Source of the DNA: Opitutales bacterium
GTDB lineage: Bacteria > Verrucomicrobiota > Verrucomicrobiia > Opitutales > UBA2987
Direction: 5' to 3'
Length of the DNA: 58,629 bases
Assembly: GCA_021772535.1 (NCBI GenBank)
Contig: JAJFLV010000066.1
Span: forward strand, 1 to 58,629
The notes beneath the pieces were generated by a model. That model was not told where the DNA came from. It ran no database searches and saw nothing but the letters and a program-made list of their open reading frames with translations. The position numbers and the translations under genes are program-made. This document shows, in pieces, positions 39,069 to 49,219 of this stretch (position 1 is its first letter; the number at the start of each line of letters is the position of its first letter).

Positions 39069-41486
39069 ATGAGGGCTTCTTTAGAAATACCAATGCATCC
39101 ATTGGATTCTACTTCAACAATCAAATTTCAACCTGCCGTTTCGGCGCTGCGATTGAAGGGCAGATCCCGTTGGCTGCATAGTCCAATATTTGTCCGTGAA
39201 AATCAACGACAACAGGGAGAATTCTCGCTACAGGCAAGGACCTTGAGAAACCTGTTTGAGGAAAGATTGAAAAGCCTCTCCATAGAAGAGCCGCAAACGG
39301 GGGTAGTTGCTGATAATCTGGGGCATCTTCTTGAATGTCTTTGCTCCAACCTATCCAAAAACCTTGACCAAGCCGACATCCAAAAAGTGGCTAACGACGC
39401 CGGGAAAAAATTTCTCGACACCCTTGAAAGTAACGATGAGACGAAAGATCAACTCAATAAAGTTGTAAATGATCTGCTATCGGGAATCATGGAGCCCGGT
39501 TGGATTGTTGGTCGAAGACGGGTCGATCTAGGAGCTCTTTGCTCAATTGCCATAAGGTCCCACCGCTGTTCCGTTTTTGAATACTTCCGCCGGGAAACAA
39601 AACGTTTGGTCGGCTGTTTGGAAAGCCGCTTACAGGTCGAATTTCTTCATTCACCGGAAGGAAGCGAACCGGATACCTTAGCCGGTTCTTTTGGGAAAAT
39701 GGATTCTATTGGAATCAACGCCGAAACTTTGGCCCAAAATTTACCGCCCTATCGGGGCGCCCGTCGGCTGTCAAATACCCAACTGGCACGATTAGAGAAA
39801 ACGGTGGCTACACTTCGGCATTGGATGCATTCTGACGACAACCCGGAGGACCTTATCCTATTAGCATCAAAAAAAGGATTGGCGGACATCTTTCCTGACT
39901 CAACGGCACCAAGTGTAAAAAGCAATATTTTCTCAAATGCAATGGATTGCTTTGATCGTACTGCCGGGGAGTGGGTGGAGTTCTTCCGCGCTTTCCGAAC
40001 TGCCCTGCTAGAGGTCGAGAATGCCTATGAGCCCGATCTTCACGATGAGGCTATCGCCAATATGGACTGGTCTACCCTCACTGAGAAGGAGTTTGCTCTC
40101 ATCCCACCGGTAGTGGCGCTTGAAGAATCTACATCCATCGAAGGCAAGAGCCTGGATTTTCTTAATCAATTGCTGGATTCGGCGCGACCAGTGGTAATCA
40201 TCCTTACAGACGTGGCCGATGGCTTCGATCCGAGTGCTTTGCAGACTATTTTTGGAGCGTCCCACGCGGGTTTGGCGGCACCCATTATCGCTCGAGGAAA
40301 CGTTTTCGTAATTCAATCTTCTCTTGCCAGACCAAAACACCTTTTTACGGGACTTACCCGCCTGATGGGGAGTTCCCGGCCAGGAGTGGCCTTGGTCAGC
40401 GTTCCAGCTCCAGGGGATAGTGAGGAACTCGCAGAACAATTTCTGGAAGGTGCTCTTGGGAGCCGAACGACTCCCTGTTTTGTTTTCGATCCCGACGGCG
40501 GGAATTCATGGGCAGCCTGTTTTGATCTCAATGGCAATCCGCAAAAGGAACATCTTTGGCCCGAATATGAAATCGAATTATCTGAAAATTCTGAATCAAA
40601 AGAAGGAAATACCTCCCTCCGATTGACTCTGCCCGATTATGCGGCTTTGAAACTGCCCGAAACGCAGGAAATTACAGTTATTCCTTCTTCAGAATGGTCG
40701 GAACAGCAATATCCGCTGGCCGAATACCTGGATCGTTTGCAAACAGAAGAAAACGCTGGATATCCATTTATTCTGGTCGTTAACGAGGAAGGGACCTTCA
40801 GACGCGCTTTAGTATCGGACAAACTCGTGAATTCCTGCCTTGAAAGAGTGCGTTGCTGGCGTCTTCTGCAAGAACTCGGCGGTATCAATAATGAATACGC
40901 GCTTCTTGCTTCTGATCGGGCAAAACTTGAAACGGCTGCTCAAAAGGATAATGAACGTGAAACTCTATTGAACGCGCAAAAAGACGAACTGGAAAAAGTT
41001 CGTTTGGAAAGTGCCCGCGAAACGATCGATCGCTTGGTTGCCATACTCGTCAGTGATACGCCGTTGTCTATTGCGGACCTCGCGGCTGAGGGAGAAAAAT
41101 CCATTCTCGTGGAGAATCTGCATCCTATTGAAGCTGCCTCAGCGGCTTTGCTCGAAGAGGGAGGTCTATCCTTTTCGAAGGATAAAGTGGTTGGCGGAAA
41201 GAAGCAGGAGGATAAGGAGGAAATGGTCCAGGTTAGGGTCGCCGACCCTTATATCGATTCCGCCTTATGCACCACATGCAATGAATGCACAAACCTCAAT
41301 CCGCTTCTTTTCAAGTATAACGACAATAAACAGGCTTATATTGCGGATCTGGAAGCAGGAACTTTTACCCAACTCGTTCAGGCTGCCGAAAAATGTCCGG
41401 CCCGTTGCATTCATCCGGGAGAACCTCGCCCCGGTGATAAAACCTCTACCAAAAGCGTTCTAGCAAAAGCGGCTCAATTCAATTAA
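39069..41486 (+). CDS. Large uncharacterised KorAB-associated protein with C-terminal [4Fe-4S] ferredoxin motif
   Basis: C-terminal PYIDSALCTTCNECTNLNPLLFKYNDNKQAYI...AAEKCPARCIHPGEP; N-terminal about 700 aa not assigned with confidence (weak resemblance to PFOR-like segments around GSRTTPCFVFDPDGGNSW...LNGNPQKE). Downstream of korB, same strand. Confidence 0.75.
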   Translation: MRASLEIPMHPLDSTSTIKFQPAVSALRLKGRSRWLHSPIFVRENQRQQGEFSLQARTLRNLFEERLKSLSIEEPQTGVVADNLGHLLECLCSNLSKNLDQADIQKVANDAGKKFLDTLESNDETKDQLNKVVNDLLSGIMEPGWIVGRRRVDLGALCSIAIRSHRCSVFEYFRRETKRLVGCLESRLQVEFLHSPEGSEPDTLAGSFGKMDSIGINAETLAQNLPPYRGARRLSNTQLARLEKTVATLRHWMHSDDNPEDLILLASKKGLADIFPDSTAPSVKSNIFSNAMDCFDRTAGEWVEFFRAFRTALLEVENAYEPDLHDEAIANMDWSTLTEKEFALIPPVVALEESTSIEGKSLDFLNQLLDSARPVVIILTDVADGFDPSALQTIFGASHAGLAAPIIARGNVFVIQSSLARPKHLFTGLTRLMGSSRPGVALVSVPAPGDSEELAEQFLEGALGSRTTPCFVFDPDGGNSWAACFDLNGNPQKEHLWPEYEIELSENSESKEGNTSLRLTLPDYAALKLPETQEITVIPSSEWSEQQYPLAEYLDRLQTEENAGYPFILVVNEEGTFRRALVSDKLVNSCLERVRCWRLLQELGGINNEYALLASDRAKLETAAQKDNERETLLNAQKDELEKVRLESARETIDRLVAILVSDTPLSIADLAAEGEKSILVENLHPIEAASAALLEEGGLSFSKDKVVGGKKQEDKEEMVQVRVADPYIDSALCTTCNECTNLNPLLFKYNDNKQAYIADLEAGTFTQLVQAAEKCPARCIHPGEPRPGDKTSTKSVLAKAAQFN

Positions 41487-41534
41487 CATCAACTGCTCAA
41501 CGGAATGCCTAACGTGGACTTGTTTCATTCAGGC

Positions 41535-42110
41535 CTACAAGGCACTCCAGTAAGAATAGGCGAAAAGTAATTCCCATTCCCGCATTTGCAATTTCCGTAG
41601 ATGGTTTTCCATTTCGGTGGTGGTTCCACAGAACTCTTCGCATAAATCGACCAAACGAAAAGGATCCCAGCCTGAATCTGGAAATTCTATAATCTCTGTG
41701 GAATTGTTCAGAATTTTTCTGGCTTCTTTCAACAACTCCAGCCAGATCGGGTGATGACCGACACGTCGAAACCAATATTTGGAGTTGCCATAATCACCCT
41801 CACGCCGGTGTATGATCCCATGCCAGAAACTGCCTGTAGGGCTCCCCACCTGTTGGCTGATTTGATGTGATTGGTCCAAATATCCATGCAGGAGCCACAG
41901 ACCGGATAGACAACATCGCGCCATTGATTCATCTTTCACCTTTTGGCCGATAAAGGATTTTTCTATCGTGAGTCCCTTCAGAGTATCATAAACCGATTTG
42001 TCAGGTTGACCGGTGTCAAGAGGCGGCAAAGCTGCCTGTATCGTCAAAGGACTGATGACGGGGCCGAAATCTGCGGATTCATACTCCATTATTTTATTAG
42101 GTTTCAACAA
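41535..42110 (-). CDS. Conserved hypothetical protein (191 aa)
   Basis: GSFWHGIIHRREGDYGNSKYWFRRVGHHPIW motif recalled from environmental/PVC-group hypothetical proteins; 12 bp downstream of the AsmA-like gene. Confidence 0.65.
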   Translation of the reverse strand: MLKPNKIMEYESADFGPVISPLTIQAALPPLDTGQPDKSVYDTLKGLTIEKSFIGQKVKDESMARCCLSGLWLLHGYLDQSHQISQQVGSPTGSFWHGIIHRREGDYGNSKYWFRRVGHHPIWLELLKEARKILNNSTEIIEFPDSGWDPFRLVDLCEEFCGTTTEMENHLRKLQMREWELLFAYSYWSAL

Positions 42111-42121
42111 TTCACGGTAGT

Positions 42122-45100
42122 TCAGCCATCGGTAATAATTTGGAAAATACTTCTGAGAATTTCTTCCTCTTTGGTGGGTGCTTGTTCTCGCTGGAAATTA
42201 CCTCTACTTGGAGCCGTTTGGGTCTCAGGTTGGGTTGATTCCTCCGATTGGTCAGGGCCATCCAAGTCCACCTTCCTGCCCCCTACTCCCAAAAATCCAA
42301 GAGTAGTGCTTTGCAGCAAACGATCCAGTTCCGATTTATCGGGATTGCCCAATGTTCCTTTGATAGCAAATGCCGGGCCAAAATAATACCCATCTTCTGT
42401 TTTTCGATCCTCTAAATGACCCAGCTCATTGAGCAGATAGGCGGCTTCATTTTTTGCTGCCATTTGAGCTTTGAGATTTAATGGCTGTTCCAGCAAAGAA
42501 ATGCCTTCCTGGTTAGTTACTCTGCCGGTTCCGGCAATTAAGATTTCAGGGCCTCGCACCCACAGGTCGGTCAGGTCAATATTCAGGTTTGATCCACGGG
42601 TAGCTTTTATCCTCATTTCCTCAAATTCGACTTCCCGCAGCAAATTTGCAACCCGATTGGCGGTATTGAATTGTCGCACTTTATCCCCGGCAAATAAGTC
42701 CAGACCGGTTAAAGCAAGGGAAGCCACCTGGCTTTTTTGACCCCCCAATGGTAATGCCCGGAATATTCCACCCGATTGGTTTTCCAGATTCAGTTCCCCC
42801 TCCGCAGTTTGCAGCAGGCGGTCCAAATTTGCAGCTTCACCTCGCAAATTTCCTGTTAAATTGAAAACTCCCTCCACCATCGGTAGTTGGAGGGGAGCGC
42901 TTTGTCTTAAAAATGAACCCACATCAAAATCGGACAATCCAACCTGCGCTTGCAGGAAATACGGCTTACTCTTGCTGGCGTTAAAATCGATCCGACCATT
43001 CAAATTCAGGGGATTGCCGCTTGATCCCGACTTAACGGTTTCAAAAAATAATTGACTGGGAGAAGCCCGGAATTTTGCCTTTACCTTTTCCAATTGGCCC
43101 ATACCGGGACAAACCACTCTGCCAAAATCCAAGTTAGCCTCACCGGTATAACCGTTCCAAAATGGTTTCTCATCTCTCCTTTGGATCGGCGCAATTGAAG
43201 TTCGCGAAGGCTTTGTTTTTTCCGTCGGCTGGGCAGATTCCTCGACCGGTTCCAACAAACCTGCCATCGAAATCATATCGGCAAGAACCAGATTTTTTCC
43301 CTCGGCAGAAAATATAAATCGAGCACCCTCTTCTTGGGACTGCGGTTCCAGCAACAGGGATAAAAGGACATCGGAATCACCTCCATTCCCCTGTAGAGTA
43401 AAGGGCGCTTTCAACTGAATGCCGCCCGCTGCCAATATTCCGTCAATAGAAAAAGTGCTCCGCTTGATTTGAATTTCCGGCGCCCTCGTGGCCTGCAAGT
43501 TTTTCATTAGGATTTGGCCTGAAAATTCCTGTCGATCGGATAAATTGAAACTGCCGCTCAGACCGATCAATCCGGAATCGGCAATAGTAATTTTTGAGAA
43601 AAAAGGCTGCCGCGCCAGATTGGCAATATCTGCCTGCAAATCGATCGAAGTTTTTTCAATGAGCGTTTTCCGATTGAAATTGAGAGTCACGTTGCCATCC
43701 CCTGTCATTGCCGGGCTCTGCCCTGAACGTGCCACCAGATCGGTCCAGAAAAGATTTAACTTATTGTGATTAAAGAAAACCTTTGGAACCAGACTCAGTG
43801 AAAAATTATCCAGCAATTGTCCGCCATTATCCTCCAGGTTGATGTCTTTCATTAATAACGCTGCCCCGGGCCTCAGCTCAATATATCCATCAACAGAACC
43901 AAGAGTAAATTCCCCCGAAATGATTTCGCCCGACAGTCGATAGTCGGGGATATGGGAAGCAATTAATTCCAGCGGAAATTCGGAAAGCTCAAATTGCAGA
44001 AGATCTCCTGATAGTTCAACGGCGGTTATGAAATTCTCCTCCAATGGCAATCGTAAGCTGACAGGTTTAAGCAAATATTCCTGAAAAAAGATCTTTCCGG
44101 CATCATTGGTCAATTTCCCATCCAGGTTTTCAAACCGCAAAAACTCTTTTCCAAAAACGATTCCAAAAGACTGTTCAAGTGTTAATACAGAAGAACTGGA
44201 AAACGTCATACCTTCCGCCATCGGCTGCTCGTAAAACTCATTTAATCGAGCAGTAAGACGGCCTTCCAATTGTAATCTTTCCGGGCCTTCGTCGTTCAAA
44301 TTAATATAACCTTCGACTTTTCCTTCCAGTAATTGAGCCATCCCGGAACGAACCTCGATGCTATTTAGCGTGAATCTCAATTCACTTTCTGACAGACCGA
44401 GGTTTCCCCGGATAAAGACATCGATGTTTTGAAAGAATTCTTTTCCCCTCTTGCTGTAGGAAATCCCCGTGATTTCAAGAGGTTCGGTCATTAGAACCTG
44501 TAAGTCCGACTTTTCTTTAATCAAAGCAACTTTTCCGAACAAACTGCCGCCATAAAGATTTTCATCAGCATCGGTAATGAGGTGGGTAAACCAGTCCGCT
44601 GGCATATCGTCCAAAGTGAGAGTCAAAAGATCTCCCTCGGCCTCCTCGAATCCCATATCAGCATCGCCGGGATTAATTCGAAATGGCCCGCTGCTGGCAA
44701 GATTGGCAACCATTTTTCCATCCAGGGTATTGTCCACCTCAACCATTAACTTATTGATCCAAATACTGCTCCCTTGCTGCTCAATATCTATTTCCGAATG
44801 AACCGCCAAAGGAGGAACTTCACTCAATTGACGCCTTACGTTTTCAAGCCCGTCCACACGCCCATCGATAGCTGTCCTCAGGGCCCTAATTCCTCCCGTC
44901 AAAGAATACTCAAAAGTTCCTGATCCCTCCGAAGTGAAATCCGGTAATGGGACGCCCATTGCGAAAGGTTTTAACTGGTCGCTGGAACTGTTCAGGCTGA
45001 AGCGGCCTCGGAAAAGTGATTCCCGAGGACTATACTCGTCAGTTAGATCAAAAATCACCTCTTCTCCACCGATAGAATCGATCACCGCCAACTGCAGACT

Positions 45101-45892
45101 ATGGGATTCGCCACCCGTTTTACTTTTTCCCACCGAAACTTCATTGCGCAAAGCGATTTCTCCCTCGAAAACAGTTCCTCTGGCATAAGCCGTCGAAACA
45201 AATTGAAATTGTGACAAACCGGATTTGTGATCCTGCGTCAGGATCATATCGCCGTTGAAATTCATGCGCGAGACCGGTGCTTCAGGATTTTTATCGATTA
45301 GCGAGCCTTGCAAACGCAATGCGGCGCTGGCACCCGGTTTCACATCGCCGCCTTTCAGGAAAAATTCCATTTCTCGGGAAGCCGGCAGAGTAATTTTTCC
45401 CTCCACAGATATCCGGTCCACCTGAATTCCATATCCCGTGTCGGTATAATGCAAAATTCCAGGAAAAATAATTTCTTTGGGTCGAACTACGACCTTCGAA
45501 AGATCTCTATGTGGAAATTGATCGATAGCTGGTGGTGGGGTCTCCTGGGGCGTTTTATTCCAAATTCCGGACGCATCCATCACGAATCCGGAAACATCAA
45601 TCGTCGATATCTTTATCTCCCTTTCCCTTAGGAGTTGTCCCAGAGAAAATTCGATTCGGGCTTCTTTGGCAGCGATCTCAATCTCCTCCTCGGAATAAAT
45701 CAGGCCTTTTAGGGTAAGGCTTCCCGGAAGCAGGTGCATCTTCTCAATCACTAATGACCCGTCCATCCGACCTTCCAATGCTGCCAAGGCAACGGTCTTC
45801 TGAATCAATGGGGTGAATAGCAACAAGACAATGCCTCCCAAAAATATGGAAAAAGCTCCCAGGAGAACCAAAATGGTTTTAATTGCCTTCAT
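42122..45892 (-). CDS. AsmA-like/translocation-assembly-type large periplasmic protein (1256 aa)
   Basis: N-terminal TM (ILVLLGAFSIFLGGIVLLL), long beta-rich sequence, C-terminal SGGIFRALPLGG...VANLLREVEFEEMRIKATRGSNLNIDLTDLWVRGPEILIAGTGRV typical of the AsmA C-terminal region. Confidence 0.75.
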   Translation of the reverse strand: MKAIKTILVLLGAFSIFLGGIVLLLFTPLIQKTVALAALEGRMDGSLVIEKMHLLPGSLTLKGLIYSEEEIEIAAKEARIEFSLGQLLREREIKISTIDVSGFVMDASGIWNKTPQETPPPAIDQFPHRDLSKVVVRPKEIIFPGILHYTDTGYGIQVDRISVEGKITLPASREMEFFLKGGDVKPGASAALRLQGSLIDKNPEAPVSRMNFNGDMILTQDHKSGLSQFQFVSTAYARGTVFEGEIALRNEVSVGKSKTGGESHSLQLAVIDSIGGEEVIFDLTDEYSPRESLFRGRFSLNSSSDQLKPFAMGVPLPDFTSEGSGTFEYSLTGGIRALRTAIDGRVDGLENVRRQLSEVPPLAVHSEIDIEQQGSSIWINKLMVEVDNTLDGKMVANLASSGPFRINPGDADMGFEEAEGDLLTLTLDDMPADWFTHLITDADENLYGGSLFGKVALIKEKSDLQVLMTEPLEITGISYSKRGKEFFQNIDVFIRGNLGLSESELRFTLNSIEVRSGMAQLLEGKVEGYINLNDEGPERLQLEGRLTARLNEFYEQPMAEGMTFSSSSVLTLEQSFGIVFGKEFLRFENLDGKLTNDAGKIFFQEYLLKPVSLRLPLEENFITAVELSGDLLQFELSEFPLELIASHIPDYRLSGEIISGEFTLGSVDGYIELRPGAALLMKDINLEDNGGQLLDNFSLSLVPKVFFNHNKLNLFWTDLVARSGQSPAMTGDGNVTLNFNRKTLIEKTSIDLQADIANLARQPFFSKITIADSGLIGLSGSFNLSDRQEFSGQILMKNLQATRAPEIQIKRSTFSIDGILAAGGIQLKAPFTLQGNGGDSDVLLSLLLEPQSQEEGARFIFSAEGKNLVLADMISMAGLLEPVEESAQPTEKTKPSRTSIAPIQRRDEKPFWNGYTGEANLDFGRVVCPGMGQLEKVKAKFRASPSQLFFETVKSGSSGNPLNLNGRIDFNASKSKPYFLQAQVGLSDFDVGSFLRQSAPLQLPMVEGVFNLTGNLRGEAANLDRLLQTAEGELNLENQSGGIFRALPLGGQKSQVASLALTGLDLFAGDKVRQFNTANRVANLLREVEFEEMRIKATRGSNLNIDLTDLWVRGPEILIAGTGRVTNQEGISLLEQPLNLKAQMAAKNEAAYLLNELGHLEDRKTEDGYYFGPAFAIKGTLGNPDKSELDRLLQSTTLGFLGVGGRKVDLDGPDQSEESTQPETQTAPSRGNFQREQAPTKEEEILRSIFQIITDG

Positions 45893-46141
45893 TTTTAAAT
45901 AGGAGATGGCCCCAACCAGCAGGTTAAAGCAAAAGAGTGTCTATTTCACGAAATTATTCCATCGCATGCCTCAGATCAAAGGAAATAGAAACGGACCTTC
46001 GGTAATTTCTGATCTACTATGCAGACTCCGGTCAAATGGATACAGAAAGCGGGATGCGCGATCCAGTGTCGAATCTTGAAACCTGAACTGACGGCTCATA
46101 AATTCTGACTTCAGCCATCGCTCATCGTGAACCTTTTATTA

Positions 46142-46407
46142 GAACCTATCTCAAATTCGCAGATGAATGATGTTTGTAGCGCCACGGCGGCAGATGCCAG
46201 GCGGCTTTGCACCAGGATGGGCTGGACGCCCCTCGGGCGCAAACCAACGCCGCAGGTGCTGCCGTGCCGCACAAATCCTTTGGACAGAGGCAGTTATGTG
46301 TTTGAGCAGCGTTCCGGCCGGGCTGCCAGCCCGGCAAGCCCCGTCGCGCCTTGCTCAAAATGCATAATTGCTCTCTGCATCAACATCATCGAATTTGAGA
46401 TAGGTTC
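46142..46407. mobile_element. MITE-like element, copy 2 (266 bp, inverted relative to copy 1), TA target duplication
   Basis: TA|GAACCTATCTCAAATTCG...CGAATTTGAGATAGGTTC|TA, perfect 18-bp terminal inverted repeats. Confidence 0.88.
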
Positions 46408-46667
46408 TACTTTGCTTTGCGTAGTTTCAGAAGTTTTTGAAAACCTTTTTTAATAAGGCTTGTGGGGCCATTATTTTCCTTGGGAGGACCAAAGAGGTGG
46501 GTTACTGTCTGTCTGGAGCGCCTTAATTTGCGGTCCAGCATCTTGTAAACCTGGATTTTCTTTCGATTAGTGCCGATTATCCCCCTCTGGCCTAGGTGGT
46601 CGAGGCCTCGAGAAACTCGCCTCAGTCTTTGGCGGGAGGAAAGAAACGGTTGCAGTAATTTTTCCAT
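46407..46667 (-). CDS. Small very basic hypothetical protein (86 aa), coupled to the GbsR-like gene
   Basis: TAATG overlap with the upstream regulator gene; stop codon lies on the MITE junction. Confidence 0.5.
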   Translation of the reverse strand: MEKLLQPFLSSRQRLRRVSRGLDHLGQRGIIGTNRKKIQVYKMLDRKLRRSRQTVTHLFGPPKENNGPTSLIKKGFQKLLKLRKAK

Positions 46668-47194
46668 TAACTGAACAATTTTATAGCCTTGGGCATGACT
46701 TTGCTTTGCTCAGAGGCTGCAATTTTTTCCAGGATGGAACTGGTCAGGCCGACAAATTCTCCCAGTTCGACCATTTGGCGGTGGAAAACTTTGGCTTCGG
46801 CTGTGGCGAGACCACGCGTATTCTCCGCGCAATTTTTAAGAACCAACGAGGCTGGTTCGATCTCACGACGTTTTCGTTCCCTGGCAATAATGCAAAAAAT
46901 TTTCCAGACGTCTTTCTCCCCCTCAAAGTATTCCTTCCGGTCACCCCTTTTTAGCACGCTGCGCGCCAGTCCCCACCCGACCATTTCCCTCAGGTTGGTA
47001 TTGGCATTGCCACGGCTGATCTCAAGGTGCTCCATCACTTCGTCGGTACTGGCAGGTTCTGGAGAGATCAAAAGAAGCGCGTGGATTTGGGCCATTGTGC
47101 GATTGATTCCCCAGGCCGTTCCAAGTGCCCCCCATTGGGCAATGAAATCCTCTTGGGCCTGCTCAAGAACACTTTTTTGCAATGTTACACTCAT
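46667..47194 (-). CDS. GbsR/MarR-family transcriptional regulator
   Basis: LGTAWGINRTMAQIHALLLISPEPASTDEVMEHLEISRGNANTNLREMVGWGLARSVLKRGDRKEYFEGEKDVWKIF. Confidence 0.88.
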   Translation of the reverse strand: MSVTLQKSVLEQAQEDFIAQWGALGTAWGINRTMAQIHALLLISPEPASTDEVMEHLEISRGNANTNLREMVGWGLARSVLKRGDRKEYFEGEKDVWKIFCIIARERKRREIEPASLVLKNCAENTRGLATAEAKVFHRQMVELGEFVGLTSSILEKIAASEQSKVMPKAIKLFS

Positions 47195-47345
47195 TTTTAA
47201 TTAAATATATTATATTTTCAATATTTTCTGAAAATTCAAAAAATGCAAGTGCGCAAGTGATTTTTTTCACTTTTAAGTAATCGCAAAGATTGCTCAAATG
47301 GGCGGAATCACCATATTATTGCGGTTCTCAACACTTAAACTTTCG

Positions 47346-48395
47346 ATGAACATCGATTTTCTCATTGTCGGCCAAGGACTGGCTGGAAGCTTGCTGGCCT
47401 GGAATTTATTAAAGGCCGGTTGCAAGGTTTTGGTTATTGATAATTGCCATTCGGGATCGGCAACAAGAGTCGGCGCTGGTATAGTCAACACCGTCACCGG
47501 TCCTCGCTTGGCGCCTTGCTGGCGATTGGAGCAACTATTAGCCGATTGCAGAAAGACCTACCGGTTCATTGGGGAGGAACTAGGGAACACGTATTACCGG
47601 GAAAAAGAATTGGTGAGATTTTTTAAAAACGACGAAGAACGGCAGCTATGGAAGCAAAAGCGCAGTGCCTCGGGCACCAACCGCTATCTCGGCGCCATGA
47701 GGCCCCCAGGATGGATGCCGGAAGCGGTTCTTGACCCATTTGGGAGTTTTTCCCCGGGAGGCAGCGGTCATCTTGATATGAAGAGTCTTGTGGAAGATCT
47801 CCGCAGTATCTTTGCATACCAAGGCTGCCTCATCAAAGAGTACCTGCATTATGAAAACATTGTCCCGGTAAAATCAGGGTTGAGGTGGAAAACCTGGAAT
47901 GTAGGAAAGGTGATTTTTTGCGAAGGTCATGAGGTCAGAAACAATCCTTGGTTTCAGTGGCTTCCCTTTAAACTGGCAAAAGGGGAAATTCTGGATTTGA
48001 AAATTCAACAGTCGACGCCATTTAGGCAAATTCTAAACAGCGGAAAATGGCTGCTCCCCCTGGGGAATAATTCTTATAGAGCAGGTTCAACCTATTGCTG
48101 GGACCCGATTGACACAAATTCAACTGAGGCGGGAAAAGTGGAAATCATTTCCGGCCTGAAAACTTTTTTAAAATTGCCTTTCGAAGTTACCGCACAACGA
48201 GCGGGAATTCGTCCCACAGTCAAGGATTACAAACCTGTGCTTGGGATGCATCCAAAATTTACCAACTTGGGCATCTTCAACGGCTTGGGATCAAAAGGAG
48301 CTTTCATGGCGCCCTTTTTCGCTCATCAAATGGCGAATTACCTCCATGCAGGGGAACCTCTGGAGGAAGAAGTCAACCTCTTGAGATTTGCCTGA
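47346..48395 (+). CDS. FAD-dependent oxidoreductase (DAO-like)
   Basis: MNIDFLIVGQGLAGSLLAWNLLKAGCKVLVIDN Rossmann motif; C-terminal RAGIRPTVKDYKPVLGMHP...GLGSKGAFMAPFFA. Confidence 0.85.
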   Translation: MNIDFLIVGQGLAGSLLAWNLLKAGCKVLVIDNCHSGSATRVGAGIVNTVTGPRLAPCWRLEQLLADCRKTYRFIGEELGNTYYREKELVRFFKNDEERQLWKQKRSASGTNRYLGAMRPPGWMPEAVLDPFGSFSPGGSGHLDMKSLVEDLRSIFAYQGCLIKEYLHYENIVPVKSGLRWKTWNVGKVIFCEGHEVRNNPWFQWLPFKLAKGEILDLKIQQSTPFRQILNSGKWLLPLGNNSYRAGSTYCWDPIDTNSTEAGKVEIISGLKTFLKLPFEVTAQRAGIRPTVKDYKPVLGMHPKFTNLGIFNGLGSKGAFMAPFFAHQMANYLHAGEPLEEEVNLLRFA

Positions 48396-48651
48396 ATACG
48401 CATCGGAAAACTTCTTTCTCGTCAACACCTCTGTCTAATCGCAGGTTCAAGCCCACCTTTACCTCAAGACCTGACAGGTAGTACAGGATTCGAGATTTGT
48501 GTCCTGAATCCTGTGACATTTATCGTGCTTTCCGCAACTCTCCACCAAGAGAGAAGTTTCCATTAAATCTTGGACGATTAAACCGATAAAGGGATTAAGA
48601 CGAATTTAAGCGAAACTATTTTCTAATGGGTTTTACCAGGGAAATATCGCG

Positions 48652-49193
48652 ATGAAGCCAAATAAAATTTACATAAGTCCGGGAAAAAGAGCGAATCTCC
48701 TCACCGCTCAAGATATCGCTTTTATTCACACGGTATTAGAAAACGAGTATTGTGGTCCGGAGGAAATTTGCTCGATGCTCAATGACAAGAATCTGAGATT
48801 AAAATTGTTGGACAAAAAAACATTGGTCCAATCTTTGATTAAAAATAAAGAAATGCTTAACATTTCCAACTACTTCTACTACTTTTTACTTTGCCGTCGG
48901 GTAATGGTGGAAGCAGGATTGAACAATCCGGCTTTTGCCAACAATATAACGGCATTTCTCTTTTGGAAATGCACCGGTTGCATTGCAAGGAGCTGGAATC
49001 TTTGAAACTGACAACCCGCTACCGTTACCCTCCCCTCTTTTTAAGGATCTTGATCAAGAAAAATTCTAATTGGGACACCGTTCATATTCGGGCTCGCATT
49101 GGACAAACACGTTTGGTATTTGACGCTTTTATGGATCCTGCCAGTTGCCAGCCGGTAGGGAAACTATCCTCCAGCCAAGACTGCTCTTTATGA
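48652..49193 (+). pseudogene. Hypothetical protein, probably frameshifted or fused fragments (two overlapping frames)
   Basis: Frame 1 (48652-49005) reads KPNKIYISPGKRANLLTAQDIAF...ISNYFYYFLLCRRVMVEAGLNNPAFANNITAFLF then stops; frame 3 (48891-49193) continues with MHRLHCKELESLKLTTRYRYPPLFLRILIKKNSNWDTVHIRARIGQTRLVFDAFMDP. Confidence 0.45.
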
Positions 49194-49219
49194 AATACTC
49201 CCCATTGATGAACTCTCTT

